This document shows, one piece after another, positions 29,492-40,857 of a stretch of DNA of 64,000 nucleotides. The DNA comes from Citrifermentans bemidjiense Bem (lineage in GTDB: Bacteria; Desulfobacterota; Desulfuromonadia; Geobacterales; Geobacteraceae): NCBI RefSeq assembly GCF_000020725.1, contig NC_011146.1, forward strand, positions 2,169,501 to 2,233,500, read 5' to 3'. A program made the position numbers and the translations under genes. Position 1 is the first letter of the stretch. Every line of letters begins with the position of its first letter. Under the pieces are notes generated by a model. It ran no database searches and was not told where the DNA came from. It saw only the letters and a program-made list of their open reading frames with translations.

Positions 29492-30421
29492 TTGGCTTCA
29501 AAGACGAATCGGCGGTATTTCGAGCTTTACCGCAGCGGCGAGCTGGCGCGGCGCATCAAGGCGGCATATGCCCGCCTGGTCGCCTGCGACATCTGCCCGC
29601 ATGCCTGCGGGGTGAACCGGCTGGCAGGCGTGAGCGGCCTTTGCAAAAGCGCGAAGACGGTGCGCATAGCCTCTGCCGCCGTCCACCGGGGAGAGGAGCC
29701 ACCCATCTCAGGGACGCGCGGCTCCGGGACCATCTTCCTCTCCGGGTGCACGTTGAACTGCAAGTTCTGCCAGAACTTCCCCATCAGCCAGTTGCGTAAC
29801 GGCAAGGACCTGACGCCGGGGGAGTTGGCGGGGAAGATGCTCGGGCTGCAGCAAAAGGGTGCCCACAACATAAACTTCGTCACCCCGACGCACTTCACGC
29901 CGCAGATCCTGGCCGCCCTCTACCTGGCCATCCGCAAGGGGTTCACGCTTCCCATCGTCTGGAACACGAGCGGGTACGAGAGCCTTGAGACGCTGGCGCT
30001 TCTGGACGGGGTGGTTGACATTTACCTCCCGGACATGAAGTACTGCTCCGACGAGGTGGCGGTGAGGCTTTCCGGGGCGCCGGGATACACCGAAGCGAAC
30101 CGCCAGGCGCTTGCCGAGATGCTGAGGCAGGTGGGGCAGCTTCGCTGCGACGAGGACGGCATCGGTGAGAGGGGACTCATAGTCCGGCACCTGGTGTTGC
30201 CGCAGGGGCAGGCGGGGAGCGCGGAGACGCTTGAGTGGATCGCCGAGAACCTCGGCGCCGAAACGCACATAGCGCTTATGAGCCAGTTCTTCCCGGCGCA
30301 TGCGGCGGCAGAGACGCCCGGCATAGAGCGCAGGATAACCGCAGAGGAGTACGCCGAGGCGGTAGAGGCGCTGGAAGAGCTGGATCTGGAAAATGGCTGG
30401 GTCCAGGAAGAACCGGAGTGA
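29492..30421 (+). CDS. radical SAM protein, pyruvate formate-lyase-activase-like
   Basis: A 309-residue radical S-adenosylmethionine protein. The [4Fe-4S] motif is SGCTLNCKFCQN (CxxxCxxC). An N-terminal cysteine-bearing segment, ACDICPHACGVNR with GLCKSA, precedes it, as in the PflA-like uncharacterised branch. VTPTHFTPQIL and DIYLPDMKY continue the barrel. The best start is TTG at 29492 with AAGGTGA upstream; no ATG fits. Its target is unknown. It sits between carA and carB, but nothing ties it to carbamoyl phosphate chemistry. Confidence 0.82.
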   Translation: MASKTNRRYFELYRSGELARRIKAAYARLVACDICPHACGVNRLAGVSGLCKSAKTVRIASAAVHRGEEPPISGTRGSGTIFLSGCTLNCKFCQNFPISQLRNGKDLTPGELAGKMLGLQQKGAHNINFVTPTHFTPQILAALYLAIRKGFTLPIVWNTSGYESLETLALLDGVVDIYLPDMKYCSDEVAVRLSGAPGYTEANRQALAEMLRQVGQLRCDEDGIGERGLIVRHLVLPQGQAGSAETLEWIAENLGAETHIALMSQFFPAHAAAETPGIERRITAEEYAEAVEALEELDLENGWVQEEPE

Positions 30422-30427
30422 GAACTT

Positions 30428-30625
30428 CCGTTCAACGTTCAACGTTCAACGTTGGAGCAAAAGTTGGATTTCCTGGCGCAGGATCCGTGCGGCTTGTTTG
30501 GCAACAAAGTGACTTTAACGTTGAACGTTGAACGTTTTTAGATTAGACGCAGAACGTAGAACATAGAACGTAGAACAGTTTTTATGATTTAAACAGAACG
30601 TTGAACGTTGAACGTTGAACGGTTT
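30428..30625. repeat. third GTTCAAC-heptamer palindrome plus related repeats
   Basis: The left arm GTTCAACGTTCAACGTT (30431-30453), a core with GGCGCAGG, and a right arm of GTTGAACGTT units (30517-30536) repeat the element seen before pyrC. A degenerate AGAACGTAGAACATAGAACG block and another GTTGAAC array follow to 30622, just before the carB ribosome site. Confidence 0.8.
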
Positions 30626-30641
30626 TTCCAGGGAGATTTCA

Positions 30642-33890
<3,249 letters not shown>

Positions 33891-33949
33891 CCGATGGACC
33901 CGGCAGCGTGATGCCTGCGCTCCCTTAAAAATCGAAAACGCTGACCAAC

Positions 33950-33969
33950 GGGGGGCCAAACGGCCCCCC
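33950..33969. terminator. short GC hairpin between carB and greA
   Basis: GGGGGGCC, loop AAAC, GGCCCCCC, with no T-run. It may be a weak terminator or simply a leader hairpin of greA. Confidence 0.4.
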
Positions 33970-33999
33970 TACAAGTTCATCAACAGGAGCAGAATACCG

Positions 34000-34476
34000 A
34001 TGTCTCAGACAGTTCCACTGACCAAGGAGAGTTACGAGGCCCTTCAGGAAGACCTGAAACGCCTGATAAAGGAAGAGCGCCCCAAGGTGATCCAGGATAT
34101 CGCCGAGGCGAGGGCCCATGGTGATCTTTCCGAAAACGCGGAGTACGATGCCGCCAAGAACCGTCAGGGTTTCATCGAAGGCCGTATCCTCGAGCTGGGG
34201 GATAAGCTGGCACGGGCCTACGTGGTCGATCTCTCCAACCTGAAGCCGGACAAGGTGGTTTTCGGCGCCACGGTGACGGTCTACGACACGGCGACCGAGG
34301 AAGAACTCACCTACAAGATCGTGGGAGAGGACGAGGCCGACATCAAGCAGTGTAAGATTTCCTGTACCTCCCCGGTCGGCAAGGCCCTCATCGGGCACAA
34401 GCTGGACGACAGCGTCAGGGTGAGCGTCCCCGCGGGGGTCAAAGAGTACGAGATCATCGAGATCCGCTACGAATAG
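34000..34476 (+). CDS. greA: transcription elongation factor GreA
   Basis: A 158-residue factor that enters the RNA polymerase secondary channel and promotes cleavage of backtracked RNA. The N-terminal coiled coil includes ARAHGDLSENAEYDAAKNRQ, with the acidic DLSENAEYDA tip. The C-terminal FKBP-like domain ends SVPAGVKEYEIIEIRYE. The order carB-greA is common in proteobacteria. AACAGGAG precedes the ATG. Confidence 0.96.
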   Translation: MSQTVPLTKESYEALQEDLKRLIKEERPKVIQDIAEARAHGDLSENAEYDAAKNRQGFIEGRILELGDKLARAYVVDLSNLKPDKVVFGATVTVYDTATEEELTYKIVGEDEADIKQCKISCTSPVGKALIGHKLDDSVRVSVPAGVKEYEIIEIRYE

Positions 34477-34601
34477 CGCCGGCAGTTTCGCGTTTCGCTA
34501 GTTGCGAGGCGCGGAGGAGGCCGGATCAAGGACTGGACAGGGTGCGCCCCGTCCGGCAGCAGAGAAGGATCAATACGCCAAGCGCGTAACAGGAGGATTA
34601 A

Positions 34602-34796
34602 ATGTCTCAGGTAACCAAGGATATGACTTTTGCCGCAGTAATGAGGATGCACCCGGACGTCGTCAAGGTGCTTGCCAAATACAACCTCGGCTGCATCGGC
34701 TGCATGGGTGCACAGAACGAGTCCCTGGAGCAGGGTTGCGCCGCTCACGGCATCAGCGTGGACGAGATCGTCGCCGACATCAACAAGCTTTTCTAG
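34602..34796 (+). CDS. DUF1858-family small protein
   Basis: A 64-residue protein, MSQVTKDMTFAAVMRMHPDV at the start and YNLGCIGCMGAQNES in the middle, the CxxC pair typical of DUF1858. A third cysteine and the HGISVDEIVADIN helix follow. A clean AGGAGG lies 6 bases before the ATG. Function is unknown; members are common in Geobacter and other anaerobes and are thought to be redox or metal linked. A second relative lies at 21270-21464. Confidence 0.82.
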   Translation: MSQVTKDMTFAAVMRMHPDVVKVLAKYNLGCIGCMGAQNESLEQGCAAHGISVDEIVADINKLF

Positions 34797-34853
34797 CAGT
34801 TTCCGCTGCCTGGCGCGGTTTTCCCGCGCCAGGCGCTCTTACCCTCTCTCCCC

Positions 34854-37172
34854 ATGCCGACGATAACCCTCGCGCCAGACGGGTCCATCCCGCTTCCGGA
34901 ACAGCTCAGGAATGATCTGAAGCTTCGCCCGGGGGACCTGGTGAGCGTAGAGGTCGTCGATGGGACCCTACGTATCTCCAAGCAAAAATCAGCCAAAGAA
35001 ACACGCTCTACCCCCCCCGCAGCAAAGCCCGCAGCCGCCGTCGCGCAGGTAACCGTCCCCGAAGAACTGAAGACCCCGATGCAGAGCATCAAGGGGGTAG
35101 GGCCGAAGCTTGCCGCCACCCTTTCCAAAAAGGGGCTGGACACGGTCGAGGATGCGCTTTATCTTCTCCCCAACCGCTACGAGGATCGCCGCGAACTAAA
35201 GAAGATAGCGCAACTGCGCCCCGGCAACAGCGAGGCCTTCTTCGCCACCGTCGTTTCGGCCGCGGCGCAAACCACCAAGGGGGGACGGCGCTACTTCGAG
35301 GCCATCGTCAAGGACGAAACGGGTAGCCTGCCGCTCAAGTGGTTCCATTTCCACCCGAACTTCCTGAAGAAACAGCTGGTTCCCGGTAGGCAGGGGATCT
35401 TCATCGGCGACGTCGCCCAGTTCGGCTTCCAGCGCGAGATGCACCATCCCGAGGTCGAGTGGGCCGCGGAGGGTGAGGACCTCTCCCAGGTGATGGCGCG
35501 CGACCCCGACAACTTCGGCAGCATACTTCCGGTCTATCCGCTCACCGAGGGGGTGAGCCAGAAGGTGATGCGCCGCATCATGCGCGACGCCGTGCAGCGT
35601 TACAGCCGCTACGTGAAGGGGGCGCTTCCCGACGAGCTTCTGCAGCGCCACAAGCTCCTCACGCTTCCCGTGGCGCTACGCGAGGCGCACCTTCCTGCCC
35701 AGGACAGCGACCTTTCCGCGCTCAACAGCGGCCGCAGCTCGGCACACCGCTCACTCGCTTTCGACGAGCTCTTCTTCCTGCAGTTGGGGCTCGCCCTTAA
35801 AAGGCGCGGCATCGCGGTAGAGGACGGCATCAGCTTCAAGGTGACCCACCGCTACACCAAGGAACTCCTAAAGCTCCTCCCCTTCAGCCTGACCGCTGCT
35901 CAGAAACGGGTACTCTCCGAGATAAAGGAAGACATGATGTCGCCCCACCCGATGCACAGGCTGGTGCAGGGGGATGTGGGCTGCGGCAAGACGCTCGTCG
36001 CCCTCATGGCCGCGCTCGTCTGCGTGGAAAACGATTACCAGGTCGCCATCATGGCCCCCACCGAGCTTCTAGCCGAACAGCACTACCTGAACATCCATGG
36101 CTACTGCGAGAAACTGGGCATAGGCGTGACGCTCCTGACTGCGAGCGTGAAGGGGAAGGGTGACACGCTGGAAAAAATTGCCTCCGGCGCCACCCAGATC
36201 GTGGTCGGGACTCACGCCGTCATCCAGGAGAAGGTGGAATTCCACCGATTGGGGCTGGGAATCATCGACGAGCAGCACCGCTTCGGCGTCGTGCAGCGCG
36301 CCCAGTTGAAGAAGAAGGGGGCGAACCCCGACATCCTGGTGATGACGGCGACTCCCATTCCGCGCACTCTTTCCATGACCGTCTTCGGAGACCTCTCGCT
36401 TTCGGTGATCGACGAGTTGCCGCCGGGGAGGACCCCCATCGAGACGCGGATGGTGCGCGAGTCGCGCCGCAAGGAGGTGTACGCGCTGGTGAGGGAGGAG
36501 GCGGCGAAGGGGAGGCAGGCCTACGTCATCTATCCCCTGGTCGAGGAGACCGAGAAGAGCGACCTGAAGGCTGCAGTGCAAATGGCCGAGCACCTGGCGC
36601 AGGATGTTTTTCCGGACCTGCGCGTCGCCGTCCTCCACGGGCGCATGCCCGCCGCCGAGAAGGAAGCGGTGATGAAGGAGTTCAAGGCGGGGACTACCGA
36701 CATCCTGGTCGCCACCACGGTCATCGAGGTCGGCATCGACGTCCCCAACGCCACCGTAATGGTCATCGAACACGCCGAGCGGTTCGGTCTTTCCCAACTG
36801 CACCAGTTGCGGGGGAGGGTGGGGCGCGGCAGCGAGCGCTCCCGCTGCATCCTGCTCGCCGGGGACAAGCTCTCCGAGGACGGCCAGAAACGTCTTGAGG
36901 TAATGGTGCAGAGCTCCGACGGCTTCGTCATCGCCGAGGCCGACCTTCAGATCAGGGGACCCGGCGACTTCCTGGGCACCAGGCAGGCGGGGCTTCCCGA
37001 ATTGCGGGTGGCGGACATCCTGCGGGACGGCGGCGTGCTGGAGCAGGCGCGCAAAGACGCCTTCGCCCTGGTCGAGCGCGACCCGGAGCTGTCCGCGCCC
37101 GGACACGAACGTCTGCGCGGGGAAATGATGCTCCGCTGGGGCGGGAGGTTGGAGCTCGCCAGCATCGGGTGA
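34854..37172 (+). CDS. recG: ATP-dependent DNA helicase RecG with AbrB-like N-terminal extension
   Basis: A 772-residue branch-migration helicase that regresses stalled forks. The OB-fold wedge domain spans roughly 75-230. Helicase motifs are VQGDVGCGKT (Walker A, K379), GIIDEQHRFG (DExH box), VMTATPIPRTL (motif III), VLHGRMPAAEKE and QLRGRVGRG (motif VI). The first 45 residues (MPTITLAPDGSIPLPEQLRN, then LRPGDLVSVEVVDGTLRISK) look like a SpoVT/AbrB swapped-hairpin domain joined by a Pro/Ala linker, which E. coli RecG lacks. The start is 57 bases after the DUF1858 stop and has no strong ribosome site; a start further inside would remove the extension. Confidence 0.93.
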   Translation: MPTITLAPDGSIPLPEQLRNDLKLRPGDLVSVEVVDGTLRISKQKSAKETRSTPPAAKPAAAVAQVTVPEELKTPMQSIKGVGPKLAATLSKKGLDTVEDALYLLPNRYEDRRELKKIAQLRPGNSEAFFATVVSAAAQTTKGGRRYFEAIVKDETGSLPLKWFHFHPNFLKKQLVPGRQGIFIGDVAQFGFQREMHHPEVEWAAEGEDLSQVMARDPDNFGSILPVYPLTEGVSQKVMRRIMRDAVQRYSRYVKGALPDELLQRHKLLTLPVALREAHLPAQDSDLSALNSGRSSAHRSLAFDELFFLQLGLALKRRGIAVEDGISFKVTHRYTKELLKLLPFSLTAAQKRVLSEIKEDMMSPHPMHRLVQGDVGCGKTLVALMAALVCVENDYQVAIMAPTELLAEQHYLNIHGYCEKLGIGVTLLTASVKGKGDTLEKIASGATQIVVGTHAVIQEKVEFHRLGLGIIDEQHRFGVVQRAQLKKKGANPDILVMTATPIPRTLSMTVFGDLSLSVIDELPPGRTPIETRMVRESRRKEVYALVREEAAKGRQAYVIYPLVEETEKSDLKAAVQMAEHLAQDVFPDLRVAVLHGRMPAAEKEAVMKEFKAGTTDILVATTVIEVGIDVPNATVMVIEHAERFGLSQLHQLRGRVGRGSERSRCILLAGDKLSEDGQKRLEVMVQSSDGFVIAEADLQIRGPGDFLGTRQAGLPELRVADILRDGGVLEQARKDAFALVERDPELSAPGHERLRGEMMLRWGGRLELASIG

Positions 37173-37176
37173 CTCG

Positions 37177-37356
37177 CTGAATTCGGTCGAGTCCTGTAAC
37201 ACTAGGTCGATTTTCCGAACAACTCGGTCAAGTCCTCGAACAACCTGATCAAGTCCTCGAACAACTTAGGCAAGTCCTCGAACAACTTAGGCAAGTCCTC
37301 GAACAACTTAGGCAAGTCCTCGAACAACTTGGTCAAGTCGTCGAACAACTTGGTCA
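37177..37356. repeat. 21-bp tandem repeat array after recG
   Basis: Six near-perfect 21-base units (AACAACTTAGGCAAGTCCTC plus G) run from 37218 to 37343, with a partial unit to 37356 and two degenerate units back to 37177, five bases after the recG stop. Read in frame 2 each unit encodes the heptad LEQLRQV, but no start codon opens that frame. Confidence 0.9.
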
Positions 37357-37534
37357 TCTTTTTTCAAAAACGGTGGTGGTTTGAAAAAAAACTGGAAGGT
37401 TTTTGTCGGTTTTGATGGGCAGGTTTTGGGGCGAGTCCTTCTTAATGCAGGATGTTTGGAATGAAAGTCACCATCGCCTGCTCGAGTCGGATATGAGACC
37501 AGGCGATGGTGGACAGCTCTATAGGCGACGATAG

Positions 37535-38146
37535 TTAGATGGCCATCATGCTCATAAAATTCGTCCAGGAACCCGGGCCGGAGGGCGCGATCGCCCTGAT
37601 TCTGAAGTAGAACATCTTTCCGGGAGTAAGGCCTGCTATTTCGATCCGGTTCACCCGACAGGAGGTAGTGAGGTGTCTCCAGTTGCTCTCCGTCATAGGA
37701 TCGCCATCGCAGCCCCACACCTCGTAGCTTTTGGCGCCTTTGACAGCATTCGCTCTGGCCACGATAGTATGTCCGTCATAGACCATTCTGCTGTTTTCCG
37801 GCGCGGTCAAAATGCCTGCTGTACGCTTTGTTATCGGCTGTTGTTGCTGCAGCCCGAGCTTTTGGGGAATGGTAGGGTCCTGGGTCCCAGCCAACAGCGC
37901 CATTCCGCGGAAGAGTCCCAACTGGGCGCTGACTTCTTGCCTGACTGCTTGCAGTTCTCCCTCCTTTTCGCGGTTGCCCCCCAGGACCTCGTTGAACAGG
38001 CCCAGGTGACGATCATGGGAGAACTTGAGCTTCTGAAGGTTCGGCAGCACCGTGAAGATACTTTCCACGACAGCGTCCTTAGTCAAAAACTCTCCTGCCA
38101 AGCGAATCACCTCTTCGTCGCTTCCCCCACCAAATAGGTTTTTCAT
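37535..38146 (-). CDS. hypothetical protein with fibronectin-III-like C-terminus
   Basis: A 203-residue protein with GGAGG seven bases before the ATG. The first 110 residues (MKNLFGGGSDEEVIRLAGEF onward) look helical and unlike anything I recognise. The last 90 resemble a fibronectin type III fold: KSYEVWGCDGD, TTSCRVNRIEIAGLTPGKMF and YFRIRAIAPSGPGSW, the classic strand pattern. No signal peptide is seen, so it is probably cytoplasmic. It follows the 21-bp repeat region on the opposite strand to recG. Related two-part proteins occur in Geobacter as hypotheticals. Confidence 0.7.
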   Translation of the reverse strand: MKNLFGGGSDEEVIRLAGEFLTKDAVVESIFTVLPNLQKLKFSHDRHLGLFNEVLGGNREKEGELQAVRQEVSAQLGLFRGMALLAGTQDPTIPQKLGLQQQQPITKRTAGILTAPENSRMVYDGHTIVARANAVKGAKSYEVWGCDGDPMTESNWRHLTTSCRVNRIEIAGLTPGKMFYFRIRAIAPSGPGSWTNFMSMMAI

Positions 38147-38390
38147 AGAGGTACCTCCGTTGTTGGGTTAAAAATCTCCAACATCTTAACCCTGCCTTCC
38201 GGCAAAGCAAGTCGCACCCCAAAATTTAACTCGAAGCCTTTCCAATATCACCTGCCCCAGTGTTCCTCAACAGCGAAAAGTCAAAGGCATTGCACACGGA
38301 TTGGACGGAAACGTCGCGGATAACATCAGATTAATCAAAAAGGCTTCGGGTGGCACCGGGTGGCACCAAGAGCACCACGGCTGAAAACGC

Positions 38391-38435
38391 AAAAAGGGGA
38401 CAGGCGTTGTCGCATGAAGCGAGGCGCCTGTCCCC
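38391..38435 (-). terminator. terminator of higBA made from a dispersed palindrome
   Basis: GGGGACAGGCG pairs with CGCCTGTCCCC. On the minus strand it runs into TTTTT, downstream of higA. The same GGGGACAGGC palindrome recurs at 59527. The gap 38147-38545 also carries CCTCTGTG-type repeat arms near 38475-38516 and no gene. Confidence 0.75.
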
Positions 38436-38545
38436 TTAATTTCAAATCTGTTTTTCTGTTGTCTTTACCTGAAAACCTCGGTGACCTCCGTGGACCTCAG
38501 TGCCCTCTGTGTTCCGCCTTTTGCCTTTTTGAAGAAGATAGTCGG

Positions 38546-38848
38546 CTACGCTGCCTGCGAGAGCGGATGTACTTGGCGCACCTTTTGTGCGAGTTCCTTT
38601 TCTGCTGTTTTCAGATCGAAGCTGGTTTGCAGATTCATCCAATACGTCGGCGTCTGACTAAAGGCTTTGCCGAAGAGTAAGGCCAACTCCGCAGTCACAG
38701 GGCGTGTACCCTTGATGACGTGCGAAACTCGCATAGGAGAAACGCCGATAGCTTTGGCAAAAGCAGTCTGCGTGACGGTAAGGTCATCAAGTATTTCTTT
38801 TAAGAATACTCCAGGATGAATGGGAGGCAGATTATTTGTATAGGACAT
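38546..38848 (-). CDS. higA: HigA-family antitoxin
   Basis: A 100-residue XRE-type helix-turn-helix antitoxin. HPGVFLKEILDDLTVTQTAF followed by KAIGVSPMRVSHVIKGTRPV is the HigA DNA-binding motif, and PTYWMNLQTSFDLKTAE is the family tail. HigA binds and neutralises HigB and represses the operon. It lies 10 bases after higB, the toxin-first order usual for this type. A palindromic operator sits in the promoter at 39148-39176. Confidence 0.9.
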   Translation of the reverse strand: MSYTNNLPPIHPGVFLKEILDDLTVTQTAFAKAIGVSPMRVSHVIKGTRPVTAELALLFGKAFSQTPTYWMNLQTSFDLKTAEKELAQKVRQVHPLSQAA

Positions 38849-38858
38849 AAGGGTCTCC

Positions 38859-39140
38859 TCAGTGATAGTCGGTTATCTCGACTAGGGTGGCGTCACCATC
38901 TGCGAAGGAAAAACAAATTCGCCACTGGTCGTTGATTCTTATACTCCACTGTCTGGCCCTGTTTCCGGAAAGAGCTTCGAGCCGATTCGAAGGCGGCATC
39001 AGCAAATCCGTGACTTCGCGTGCGCTGTCCAACTGCGTCAGACGCATGGCCGCACGAGCGAGGATGTCCGGAGGAAGCTTTTTAGACTTACCCGTAGTAT
39101 AGAGCCTTTCGGTTTCTTTGTTGCCAAACGATACAATCAT
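38859..39140 (-). CDS. higB: HigB-family toxin (RelE superfamily)
   Basis: A 93-residue ribosome-dependent mRNA interferase. The start is placed at MIVSFGNKETERLY, the typical HigB opening, and the core includes LPPDILARAAMRLTQLDSA and SNRLEALSGNRARQWSIRIN, then DQWRICFSF. A longer frame reading back to 39284 overlaps the recombinase remnant and is not family-like. The promoter -10 box ends only about 7 bases before the ATG, so the transcript may be leaderless. Confidence 0.88.
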   Translation of the reverse strand: MIVSFGNKETERLYTTGKSKKLPPDILARAAMRLTQLDSAREVTDLLMPPSNRLEALSGNRARQWSIRINDQWRICFSFADGDATLVEITDYH

Positions 39141-39144
39141 TGCG

Positions 39145-39363
39145 TCAACTGTAAACAAATTGTTTATGGGTGTCAATTCTGAACTGAGGAAAGCACGGGG
39201 GGAGGCGGTCGGACTTAGCCTCGGGAGGTGAATATCTGTCGTAAAAGGCAAGATAATACCTGAGCCACTGCAAGTACTCCGCATGACTTGACGGCGGGAC
39301 CCTCGACTGCTTCAGAAGGGCCATAAACGCCGACAAGATCGGTTCAGGGATACCATTCATCAC
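39145..39363 (-). pseudogene. truncated integron-integrase-like tyrosine recombinase
   Basis: A 72-codon frame whose first 53 residues (IPEPILSAFMALLKQSR, EYLQWLRYYLAFYDRYS, PEAKSDR) match the N-terminal core-binding domain of integron-type tyrosine recombinases. The similarity stops abruptly at KSDR and the frame ends in unrelated sequence running into higB. All catalytic residues (Arg, His, Tyr) are missing. It points away from the cassette array at 39.6-48.1 kb, the expected orientation of intI relative to attI and cassettes. The family call rests on pattern only; the array supports it. Confidence 0.65.
39148..39176 (-). promoter_or_regulatory. higBA promoter with palindromic operator
   Basis: On the minus strand, TTGACA, a 17-base spacer and TACAGT. 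A perfect inverted repeat AAACAA-A-TTGTTT at 39153-39165 fills the spacer next to the -10 box, where HigA would block RNA polymerase. Confidence 0.75.
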
Positions 39364-39370
39364 TTGACCT

Positions 39371-39399
39371 TTGACATGGATGATAGATGTCTATATATT
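39371..39399 (+). promoter_or_regulatory. strong promoter in the attI region (Pc-like)
   Basis: TTGACA, a 17-base spacer and TATATT, directed into the cassette array. It starts 8 bases from the integrase fragment. A very similar promoter block recurs at 51140-51168. Confidence 0.8.
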
Positions 39400-39633
39400 G
39401 CGATTGTTTAAGTTGCGTCAAATGAAATATACATATTGATATCGTTTGCAGAGTCGATTCAGGGGGAGGAGGGGGGATGGACGGTTTTCTGTCCATCCCC
39501 CCAATTGGCGCAAAATCCGGTCGCTACAGTCTGCCATATCAGTGGGTTACGTCAATTGGTTTGGTAAAAAAATTTAATGTTGAGCGGCGACAAGGGGGGA
39601 TGACGGCAACTTCCCTCTAATTACATAGTTGGC
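39400..39633. other. attI region with perfect 12-bp hairpin
   Basis: Between the promoter and the first cassette core GTTGGCC (39628-39634). It holds a perfect inverted repeat, GGGGGGATGGAC/GTCCATCCCCCC at 39471-39502, with an 8-base loop. No gene is seen. Confidence 0.5.
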
Positions 39634-39649
39634 CATTAGGAGACATGTT

Positions 39650-40468
39650 ATGAGACTTGACCGCGAGGTATTAAAGATCTTGAGTGTAAGACTCGGCGAC
39701 CTAATCCAGTCAAGTAGAAGCGAAATTGAAGTTGAAGCAGCCCAAATATACAATGATTTTGCTAGACGAAACATTGTAAGCCCTATGGCTCTTCGCATGG
39801 TGGCAGAAATGTGCTGCAAACATATAAAAAACAGAGGTCAGAAAATTTGTGACTTGTTCTCAGATCTTGCAGAACGCGGGGTACTTTCATTTATCCCTGA
39901 AACAAGAGATGAATTTTTTGGTATCGCAAGGGATCACATGAAGTCTGACTTGCAAAGGTTAAAAACAGTGACTGATAGGCCGATGATTGGTAAATTCGAC
40001 CCAACATCAATGCTCGAGGTCGCTATATCGGATGGCCTAGACCAAATTGATGCTCAGATAGGCATCCTCACGCTGACAAAAAAAGTTCCCTCCAATTCCA
40101 CCAGTCAAACGTTGACGCTTTATAACTATGGAACAATAGGTGCAATTCAATCAGGTAGTAATATGACTGCTCAAATATCACAAAATGGAGTTGGGAGCAA
40201 AGAAGACCTGTTAAAAGCGCTCGAAAATTTAAAGTCAGTACTCACTGGTGAAGACATAGCTAACAAACTAGATATAATTGACACTATTGATGAAGGCATC
40301 AAAGAACTCGATCAGGAAAGCGTAAATGTATTTAAACTTCAAGGCTACATAATGATGCTTGTGGCGGCACTCCAAACATTGCCAACCCTAAAGCCAGCCG
40401 TAGTTGTGCTGGCTCAGGCTTATGACTTTTACTTTGGTACCACAGTTTCCGACGTTCTTGTTCAGTAA
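39650..40468 (+). CDS. cassette 1 gene A: unknown 272-residue protein
   Basis: The first gene of cassette 1, AT-rich, starting MRLDREVLKILSVRLGDLIQ with AGGAG seven bases before the ATG. I do not recognise a family. The N-terminal half (1-150) is predicted mainly helical with a ARRNIVSPMALRMVAEMC helix. A glycine/serine-rich turn segment YGTIGAIQSGSNMTAQISQN at about 160-182 resembles short beta motifs found in many uncharacterised accessory proteins. The C-terminal part is again helical and hydrophobic near the end (YIMMLVAALQTLPTLKPAVV). No signal peptide is seen. It probably forms a unit with the two genes that follow, since no attC separates them. Confidence 0.7.
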   Translation: MRLDREVLKILSVRLGDLIQSSRSEIEVEAAQIYNDFARRNIVSPMALRMVAEMCCKHIKNRGQKICDLFSDLAERGVLSFIPETRDEFFGIARDHMKSDLQRLKTVTDRPMIGKFDPTSMLEVAISDGLDQIDAQIGILTLTKKVPSNSTSQTLTLYNYGTIGAIQSGSNMTAQISQNGVGSKEDLLKALENLKSVLTGEDIANKLDIIDTIDEGIKELDQESVNVFKLQGYIMMLVAALQTLPTLKPAVVVLAQAYDFYFGTTVSDVLVQ

Positions 40469-40523
40469 TATGCGCCCCAAGCAAAATATACTTAAAGACT
40501 ACAAGCAAACCTAGGAGGATAGT

Positions 40524-40712
40524 GTGAACTACATTGTTGAGTGTTTTGTCAGAAAACCAACTGATAGGAAAGCAACAGGCACGGTAAAACTCTTAATTCA
40601 GACGGACGATGAAGGACAAATCTATGAAATCGCAAAAAAAGAAGTAGCAAAAAATGGGTATATGTTAGTTAGGCTTGGGCGCATATTGGAAAATGAGACA
40701 GTCAGTTTTTAA
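40524..40712 (+). CDS. cassette 1 gene B: unknown 62-residue protein
   Basis: A small protein from a GTG start with a very good AGGAGGAT ribosome site. It begins MNYIVECFVRKPTDRKATGT and alternates hydrophobic and charged residues in a likely beta-beta-alpha fold (VKLLIQTDDEGQIYEIAKKE). No family is recognised. It lies 55 bases after gene A and 145 bases before gene C, inside the same cassette. Confidence 0.65.
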   Translation: MNYIVECFVRKPTDRKATGTVKLLIQTDDEGQIYEIAKKEVAKNGYMLVRLGRILENETVSF

Positions 40713-40857
40713 AGTATTTCTGAGTGGTTCTAGTTTTTCGGCTATGCCAGCTGCCTGGTTTGATGGAGGTATGTGAGGGTCTGTGAGCAATGAATAGGCT
40801 GATATAGGTTTGCAGAAGGCCAGCCATGCGCTGGTCGACGTAAAATAGAGGGAGCAA

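Noticed and set aside
37177-37356. Regular repeats that might be a CRISPR array
   Set aside because: The 21-base units are contiguous with no spacers and no cas genes lie nearby; it is a minisatellite.
39471-39502. Perfect 12-base hairpin as a terminator
   Set aside because: No T-run on either strand; it is kept only as a structural feature of the attI region.
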